64,000 nt of DNA from Ensifer oleiphilus (lineage in GTDB: Bacteria > Pseudomonadota > Alphaproteobacteria > Rhizobiales > Rhizobiaceae), in NCBI RefSeq assembly GCF_013371465.1, contig NZ_JABWDU010000002.1, forward strand, positions 1,157,666 to 1,221,665, written 5' to 3'. The position numbers were made by a program, and so were the translations under genes. The notes under the pieces are model-generated. The model was not told where the DNA came from and searched no databases. It saw only the letters and a list, made by a program, of their open reading frames with translations. Of the stretch, positions 59,554 through 64,000 are shown piece by piece (positions within the stretch are counted from its first letter, which is position 1; each line of letters opens with the position of its first letter).

Positions 59554-60657
59554 ATGAAAGAACTGACGAAAGCACGCTTCGCCGCCCTGCGCGCCAAGAT
59601 GAACGAAACCGGGAGCGGGCTGGTGGCACTTGCACCCGGATCGCACATGGATTGGCTTATCGGCTATCATCCGCATCCCGACGAACGCCCCTGCCTGCTG
59701 CTGATCGGCCCGGAGAAGGAGGCATTCCTGATGCCGGCGCTCAACGCCGAAGGCACGCGCGAGCACACAGACATTGCCTTCCACAACTGGGCCGATGATG
59801 CCGGCCCGGCCGATGCCCTGACCGCAGCGCTTGCCGACGTCGGCGCTGCTGCACCCGGCCGCGTCGTGCTGGACGAGACCATGCGTGCCGATTTCGCGCT
59901 GCTGCTCATCGACAATCTGCCCGCTGACACCGCCCGCGACTTCACGCCGGAAACGCTCGGCGCTCTGCGCATGCGCAAGGACAAGAGCGAGTACGACCTT
60001 CTGAAGATGAATGCCGGCATCGCAGACCGCGCCATGCAGGCGGCGTTCTCCAAGATCCGCCCTGGTATGACCGAGAAGGAGCTGGCCGCTGAAATCCGCT
60101 CGCATTTCGCGTCCGAAGGTGCTGCACCGGCCTTCTGGATCGTCGGTGCCGGCGGCAATGGCGCCTTCCCGCACCATTCCGCCAGCGAACGGGTGATTGC
60201 CGAAGGCGACGCCGTCGTTATCGACATCGGCGGGCGCAAGCAGGGCTTCCCGAGCGACATCACCCGCATGGCGATCGTCGGACGCGCGCCGGAAGGCTAC
60301 GGCCAGATCCACACGATCGTCGAGCGGGCCGTCCAGGCGGCGCTAAAAGCCGCTCGTCCCGGCGTCCTCGCCAAGGAAGTCGACGATGCGGCCCGTAAGG
60401 TGATCGCAGACGCCGGCTATGGAGAATACTTCGTCCACCGCACCGGCCACGGCATGGGCATCGACGGCCACGAGCCGCCTTACATCACGGCGACGTCGGA
60501 AACGGTTCTGGAGGAAGGCATGGTGTTTTCGATCGAACCCGGCATCTACCTGCCCGGCCGCTTCGGCATCCGGCTCGAGGATATCGTCATCCTGCGCGCC
60601 GATGGGCCGGAAGTGCTGTCGTCGCTCCCGCGTGACGTTCACGTCGCACAGGTCTGA
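59554..60657 (+). CDS. M24 family metallopeptidase (Xaa-Pro aminopeptidase-like)
   Basis: A 367-residue protein with an N-terminal creatinase-like domain (MDWLIGYHPHPDERPC) and a C-terminal pita-bread catalytic domain with all five metal ligands: Asp in VVIDIGGRKQG, Asp in SDITRMAI, His in HRTGHGMGI, Glu in FSIEPGIYL and Glu in RLEDIV. The family includes X-Pro peptidases, creatinase and ectoine hydrolase; substrate undetermined. It ends with a strong terminator. Confidence 0.9.
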   Translation: MKELTKARFAALRAKMNETGSGLVALAPGSHMDWLIGYHPHPDERPCLLLIGPEKEAFLMPALNAEGTREHTDIAFHNWADDAGPADALTAALADVGAAAPGRVVLDETMRADFALLLIDNLPADTARDFTPETLGALRMRKDKSEYDLLKMNAGIADRAMQAAFSKIRPGMTEKELAAEIRSHFASEGAAPAFWIVGAGGNGAFPHHSASERVIAEGDAVVIDIGGRKQGFPSDITRMAIVGRAPEGYGQIHTIVERAVQAALKAARPGVLAKEVDDAARKVIADAGYGEYFVHRTGHGMGIDGHEPPYITATSETVLEEGMVFSIEPGIYLPGRFGIRLEDIVILRADGPEVLSSLPRDVHVAQV

Positions 60658-60667
60658 TAAGACATTG

Positions 60668-60691
60668 GTGGCGCCTTCGGGCGCCACTTTT
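60668..60691 (+). terminator. Rho-independent terminator of the M24 peptidase gene
   Basis: Perfect 8-bp stem GTGGCGCC / GGCGCCAC closed by a TTCG tetraloop and followed by TTTTCC, 10 bases past the stop. Confidence 0.9.
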
Positions 60692-60733
60692 CCACCTGCA
60701 TCAGCCCACTTAACTGGGTGAAGGACTGAGCAC

Positions 60734-60982
60734 CTATCGGGTCGGCGGCTTGCGCCCCCTTTGCGATTGACTGCCCTCCGTATCCTTGCCGCGACGCGGC
60801 TCATAGACCGGCTCGCGCTGTTCGGCCGGCGGCCAGATCCAGAACGTGTGGCCGTAGGGCTTGCGCTGGATGCCTTCGTAATATTCCCCCTTCCTGGTGC
60901 GCATTTGTGCCTGCGCATCGCCGACGACCACCGCCGCGCTGATGATTGCCGTGGCGAACAGCACATATCTCGATTTTATCAT
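60734..60982 (-). CDS. Small secreted protein of unknown function
   Basis: An 82-residue protein with a signal peptide (YVLFATAIISAAVVVGDAQA-Q) and a mature part rich in Arg, Glu, Pro and aromatic residues (GEYYEGIQRKPYGHTFWIWPPAEQREP). No family recognised. AAGGAG lies 7 bases before the ATG at 60982; a TTG two codons earlier is possible but worse. A GGAAC-type promoter lies upstream. Confidence 0.75.
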   Translation of the reverse strand: MIKSRYVLFATAIISAAVVVGDAQAQMRTRKGEYYEGIQRKPYGHTFWIWPPAEQREPVYEPRRGKDTEGSQSQRGRKPPTR

Positions 60983-61027
60983 CTTCAAGCTCCTTGCCTC
61001 CTGTCTACGCCTGCCCGCAGCGAGGTC

Positions 61028-61053
61028 AACTGATGCGGGTCTTTATAAGTTCC
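61028..61053 (-). promoter_or_regulatory. Possible RpoE2-type promoter of the small secreted protein gene
   Basis: On the minus strand GGAAC (61053-61049), 17 bases, then AGTT (61031-61028), 46 bases before the start codon. The TT lies 19 bases after GGAAC, as allowed in RpoE2 promoters. Confidence 0.45.
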
Positions 61054-61091
61054 CGCTTGACGACATCCCGTCCCTTGGACATATTGATCAG

Positions 61092-61103
61092 ATGTCAGAC
61101 CAA
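61092..61103. promoter_or_regulatory. FadR-type GntR operator candidate
   Basis: ATGTCAGACCAA matches the GT-N3-AC core seen in FadR-type boxes and sits within a larger imperfect palindrome (GACAT at 61079-61083, ATGTC at 61092-61096). It is 24 bases before the FadR-type gene, so autoregulation is plausible. Confidence 0.4.
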
Positions 61104-61126
61104 TTTGGCGCCGAGGGGGAGGCTGA

Positions 61127-61843
61127 ATGACTGAACAAGCCAGAGCCGCACTTCTGCCATTGCCGCCCGCAGATCGGGCACAGCAGGTCATTGCCGCGCT
61201 CGCAGACTATGTCCAGCAATCCGGCCTGAAAGCCGGCGATCGCCTGCCGGCGGAGCGCGAACTGATGACGGCACTTGCCGTCGGGCGCTCGACCGTGCGC
61301 GAGGTCATCCGTCATTTCCAGGCGCTCGGCGTCGTCGAGGCGCGCAAGGGCAGCGGCACTTATCTGCTGCGGGCCATATCCGCCTCCACCCTCCATATGC
61401 CGCTGACGCTCGACGCCGGACATCTTCGCGACGTGCTGTTGATGACGCTCGAGGTGCGCCGCGGCATCGAGGTCGAGGCCAATATGGTCGCCGCACGCCG
61501 ACGCACTGACAAAGACCTCGAGATCATCGAAGTAAAACTCGACGAGATGGAGCGGGTGCACATCGCCAAGGGCACGTCAGGTCCGGAAGACCTCGCCTTC
61601 CACCTGGCGATCTATGACGCCACCCACAATCCGTTGTTCCGGCAGTTGCTCGAACAGATGCGCGAGGCCTTCGAGCGCTTCTGGGACCATCCTTTTGATC
61701 GCACGGATTTCGCCCGCCGCTCTTTCCCGTTCCACCGCACCCTCTTCAACGCGATCGCGGCCCAGGATCCGGACGCTGCTCGCGAAGAAACGCTGAAAAT
61801 CCTCGCGATCGTCGAGGAAGACATCAAGGAAATGTCCAAATGA
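61127..61843 (+). CDS. FadR/GntR family transcriptional regulator
   Basis: A 238-residue regulator with winged helix AQQVIAALADYVQQSGLKAGDRLPAERELMTALAVGRSTVREVIRHFQALGVVEARKGSGTYL and FCD ligand domain (LEVRRGIEVEANMVAARR, FHLAIYDATHNPLF, FHRTLFNAI). GGGGGAGG lies 5-6 bases before the ATG. Its stop overlaps the start of the PLP enzyme gene (ATGA), so the two are made together. Confidence 0.91.
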   Translation: MTEQARAALLPLPPADRAQQVIAALADYVQQSGLKAGDRLPAERELMTALAVGRSTVREVIRHFQALGVVEARKGSGTYLLRAISASTLHMPLTLDAGHLRDVLLMTLEVRRGIEVEANMVAARRRTDKDLEIIEVKLDEMERVHIAKGTSGPEDLAFHLAIYDATHNPLFRQLLEQMREAFERFWDHPFDRTDFARRSFPFHRTLFNAIAAQDPDAAREETLKILAIVEEDIKEMSK

Positions 61844-63012
61844 ACAACGGCCTCGATCCGTTCGACCACGCCTCTTTGATCGTCGCGCACGATGAAGGCA
61901 ATGCCTTCGATGCCGTCGTGCCGCCGATCGTTCAGACCTCGCTGTTCACCTTCAAGGACTATGACGACATGGTCGCGTCCTACAAGGGCGAACGCGTGCG
62001 ACCGATCTACACCCGCGGCCTCAACCCGACGGTGCGCATGTTCGAGGAGATGCTGGCGAAGCTCGAAGGGGCGGAGGACGCGATCGGTTTTGCCAGCGGC
62101 ATGTCGGCGATCTCGTCCACCGTGCTCTCGTTCGTCGAGCCGGGCGACCGCATCGTCGCCGTCAACCATGTCTATCCCGATGCCTTCCGCCTCTTCGGCA
62201 CGCATCTGAAGCGTATGAAGATCGAAGTGACCTATGTCGACGGCCGCGACGAGGAAGCGGTTGCCAAGGCTCTGCCCGGCGCCAAGCTCTTCTACATGGA
62301 AAGCCCGACGAGCTGGGTAATGGACACCCATGACGTCGCCTCGCTCGCCCGCCTCGCCAAGGACCAGGGCATCATCACCGCCATCGACAACAGCTGGGCA
62401 AGCCCGATCTTCCAGCAGCCGATTGCGCTCGGCGTCGATCTCGTCATCCATTCGGCCTCGAAATATCTCGGCGGCCACAGCGACGTCGTTGCAGGTGTGG
62501 TCGCCGGCTCGAAGGAGCTGATCGGCCGCATCCGCTCGGAAGCCTATCCCTATCTCGGCGGCAAGCTCTCGCCCTTCGACGCCTGGCTCCTGATCCGCGG
62601 CCTGCGCACCCTGCCGATCCGTATGAAGGCGCATGAGCGCTCGGCGCTGACGGTGGCGCAGCGCCTGCAGGCGCACCCGCTGGTCGAGACCGTCTGCCAC
62701 CCCGGCCTCGGCAACACCCTGCCGCCGGGCCTGGCGGGCACATCCGGGCTCTTCTCCTTCATCTTCCGCGAGGGCGTCGACGTGCGCCGCTTCGCCGATC
62801 ACCTCGACCTGTTCAAGCTCGGCGTTTCCTGGGGCGGGCACGAAAGCCTGATCGTGCCGGGCGAAGTCGTGCTCTCACAGAAAGCCCAACCCAATTCCGC
62901 GGCCGCCTTCGGCATCTCCCCGCGGTCCGTACGGCTCCATGTCGGCCTGGAGGGAACGGAGGCCCTCTGGAGCGATCTTGAAGCGGCGATCTCGGCCGCT
63001 TCGTCAGGCTGA
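61840..63012 (+). CDS. Cys/Met metabolism PLP-dependent enzyme (cystathionine beta-lyase type)
   Basis: A 390-residue fold-type I PLP enzyme of the trans-sulfuration family. Key parts: PIYTRGLNPTVRMFEEMLAKLEGAEDAIGFASGMSAISST, FYMESPTSWVMDTHDV, ITAIDNSWASPIFQQPI and the Schiff-base Lys in VIHSASKYLGGHSDVVAG; SWGGHESLI and RLHVGLEG close the active site. Cystathionine beta-lyase, gamma-synthase and related lyases all look like this. Coupled to a FadR-type regulator and followed by an ABC binding-protein gene, it is more likely catabolic than biosynthetic. Confidence 0.88.
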   Translation: MNNGLDPFDHASLIVAHDEGNAFDAVVPPIVQTSLFTFKDYDDMVASYKGERVRPIYTRGLNPTVRMFEEMLAKLEGAEDAIGFASGMSAISSTVLSFVEPGDRIVAVNHVYPDAFRLFGTHLKRMKIEVTYVDGRDEEAVAKALPGAKLFYMESPTSWVMDTHDVASLARLAKDQGIITAIDNSWASPIFQQPIALGVDLVIHSASKYLGGHSDVVAGVVAGSKELIGRIRSEAYPYLGGKLSPFDAWLLIRGLRTLPIRMKAHERSALTVAQRLQAHPLVETVCHPGLGNTLPPGLAGTSGLFSFIFREGVDVRRFADHLDLFKLGVSWGGHESLIVPGEVVLSQKAQPNSAAAFGISPRSVRLHVGLEGTEALWSDLEAAISAASSG

Positions 63013-63079
63013 CAGAAGCGGGATGCCGCATCCCGCTCACTGCATGTGGATCAATCATCAAGAAACAAAGGGAACAAAA

Positions 63080-64000
63080 ATGAGGAAACTGATTACCGCC
63101 ACTCTGCTTGCCACCCTGATGGCAGGAAGCGCACTGGCTGATACCAAGCTGAAGCTCGTCGAGGTCATCACCAGCCCCGAGCGCACCGAAACGCTGAAGT
63201 CGATCGTCGCCAAATTTGAAGCCGCAAACCCAGGCACCACCGTCGAGATCATCTCGCTGCCGTGGGGCGAAGCATTCCAGAAATTCGCCACCATGGTTTC
63301 GGCCGGCGAACTGCCCGACGTCATGGAAATGCCCGACACCTGGCTTTCGCTCTATGCCAACAACGGCATGCTCGAAAGCCTCGAGCCCTATCTTGAGAAG
63401 TGGGAGCACACGCCGGGCCTAACCGAGCGCACGCTGGAACTCGGCCGCGATATCAAGAACACCGCCTATATGCTGCCTTACGGCTTCTATCTGCGGGCCA
63501 TGTTCTACAACAAGAAGCTGCTGTCGGAAGCCGGCGTCAGCGAGCCGCCGAAGACCATGGACGATTTCGTCAAGGCATCGGAAGCGGTCTCCAAGCTGCC
63601 GGGCAAATCCGGCTACTGCCTGCGCGGCGGCCCCGGCGGTCTCAACGGCTGGGTGATGTTCGGCGCCACGATGGCCGGCAGCAACAAGTTCTTCAACGAG
63701 GACGGCACCTCGACCATGAACAGCGAAGGCTGGGTCAAGGGTCTCACCTGGGTGATCGACCTCTACAAGAAGGGCCTGGCGCCGAAAGACAGCGTCAACT
63801 GGGGCTTCAACGAAATCGTCGCCGGATTCTATAGCGGCACCTGCGCCTTCCTCGATCAGGATCCGGACGCGCTGATCGCCATTGCCGAGCGGATGAAGTC
63901 GGAAGATTTCGGCGTCACCACCATGCCCAAGGGCCCGAGCGGCAAGGCGTTTACCACCATCGGCTTTGCCGGTTGGTCGATGCTGTCGGCAAGCCAGAAC
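63080..64000 (+). CDS. Carbohydrate-type ABC transporter substrate-binding protein (partial, runs off right edge)
   Basis: The first 307 residues of a family 1 extracellular binding protein (usual length about 410-430). Signal peptide ends AGSALA-D; then TKLKLVEVITSPERTETLKSIVAKFEAANPGTTVEIISLPWGEAFQKFATMVSAGELPDVMEMPDTWLSLYANNGMLE, the classic sugar-binder start, and later NGWVMFGATMAGSNKFFNEDG. GGGAA precedes the ATG. Permease and ATPase genes are expected beyond the window. Its place behind the FadR-PLP unit suggests a joint catabolic operon. Confidence 0.93.
   Translation, partial: MRKLITATLLATLMAGSALADTKLKLVEVITSPERTETLKSIVAKFEAANPGTTVEIISLPWGEAFQKFATMVSAGELPDVMEMPDTWLSLYANNGMLESLEPYLEKWEHTPGLTERTLELGRDIKNTAYMLPYGFYLRAMFYNKKLLSEAGVSEPPKTMDDFVKASEAVSKLPGKSGYCLRGGPGGLNGWVMFGATMAGSNKFFNEDGTSTMNSEGWVKGLTWVIDLYKKGLAPKDSVNWGFNEIVAGFYSGTCAFLDQDPDALIAIAERMKSEDFGVTTMPKGPSGKAFTTIGFAGWSMLSASQN

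Noticed and set aside
1-64000. tRNA, rRNA, CRISPR, prophage or transposon remnants
   Set aside because: No cloverleaf-like, rRNA-like, spaced-repeat, integrase or transposase sequence was found on reading the window.

Overview
The window is GC-rich chromosomal DNA of an alphaproteobacterium, most probably a Sinorhizobium/Ensifer-type member of the Rhizobiaceae. Pointers are the product families (DUF6867 next to liv genes, soxBDAG sarcosine oxidase, many polyamine and amino-acid ABC importers, an HWE-family histidine kinase), GGAAC-type extracytoplasmic sigma (RpoE2/EcfG) promoter motifs, and rhizobial-style palindromic intergenic repeats. No rRNA, tRNA, phage, insertion sequence or CRISPR array was seen. 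About 63 protein genes are called, most in tight operons with ATGA stop/start overlaps.

Layout. 1-3585 (minus): urease operon ureD-ureA-[DUF1272]-ureB-[LprI-like]-[sialyltransferase-fold protein]-ureC, with ureC running off the left edge. 3697-4671: a D-2-hydroxyacid dehydrogenase. 4902-10406 (minus): branched-chain amino acid importer livHMGF-DUF6867-livK. 10698-18546 (minus): a large FAD/GcvT demethylating dehydrogenase and the heterotetrameric sarcosine oxidase operon soxBDAG; a divergent cysQ follows. 19585-24862 (minus): RND efflux pump with two lipoprotein adaptors. 25065-27152: single-domain response regulator, Dps, Crp/Fnr regulator. 27364-31731: SDR, a fused ring-cleaving dioxygenase/carboxylesterase, an FMN quinone reductase and a second ring-cleaving dioxygenase, which together look like a quinone/electrophile detoxification module. 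31836-39902 (minus): agmatinase, a polar amino-acid importer lacking its ATPase, a complete spermidine/putrescine-type importer and a nitrilase-family amidase. 40100-42366 (plus): LysR regulator and aminotransferase. 42373-50757: EamA exporter, aldehyde dehydrogenase, metallo-hydrolase, second polyamine-type importer, TetR and NTF2-like protein. 50771-54759: tiny membrane protein, transglutaminase-like protein with a replaced catalytic Cys, HWE kinase and response regulator. 55006-60657: gamma-glutamylputrescine oxidase and synthetase homologues, two regulators, M24 peptidase. 60734-64000: secreted small protein, FadR-type regulator translationally coupled to a Cys/Met-metabolism PLP enzyme, and the start of a carbohydrate-type ABC system.

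How it fits together: the region is mainly nitrogen scavenging (urea, branched-chain amino acids, sarcosine/dimethylglycine-type methylamines, agmatine/putrescine, amino acids), with a stress layer on top (Dps, HWE kinase/response regulator, RpoE2-like promoters, RND pump, quinone detoxification). I found no clearly new multi-gene system. The most distinctive items are the Mhq-like module with a shared 15-bp motif inside two promoters, the sialyltransferase-fold gene inside the urease operon, tandem RpoE2-like promoters in front of an orphan receiver, and a palindromic repeat that contains the soxB stop codon.
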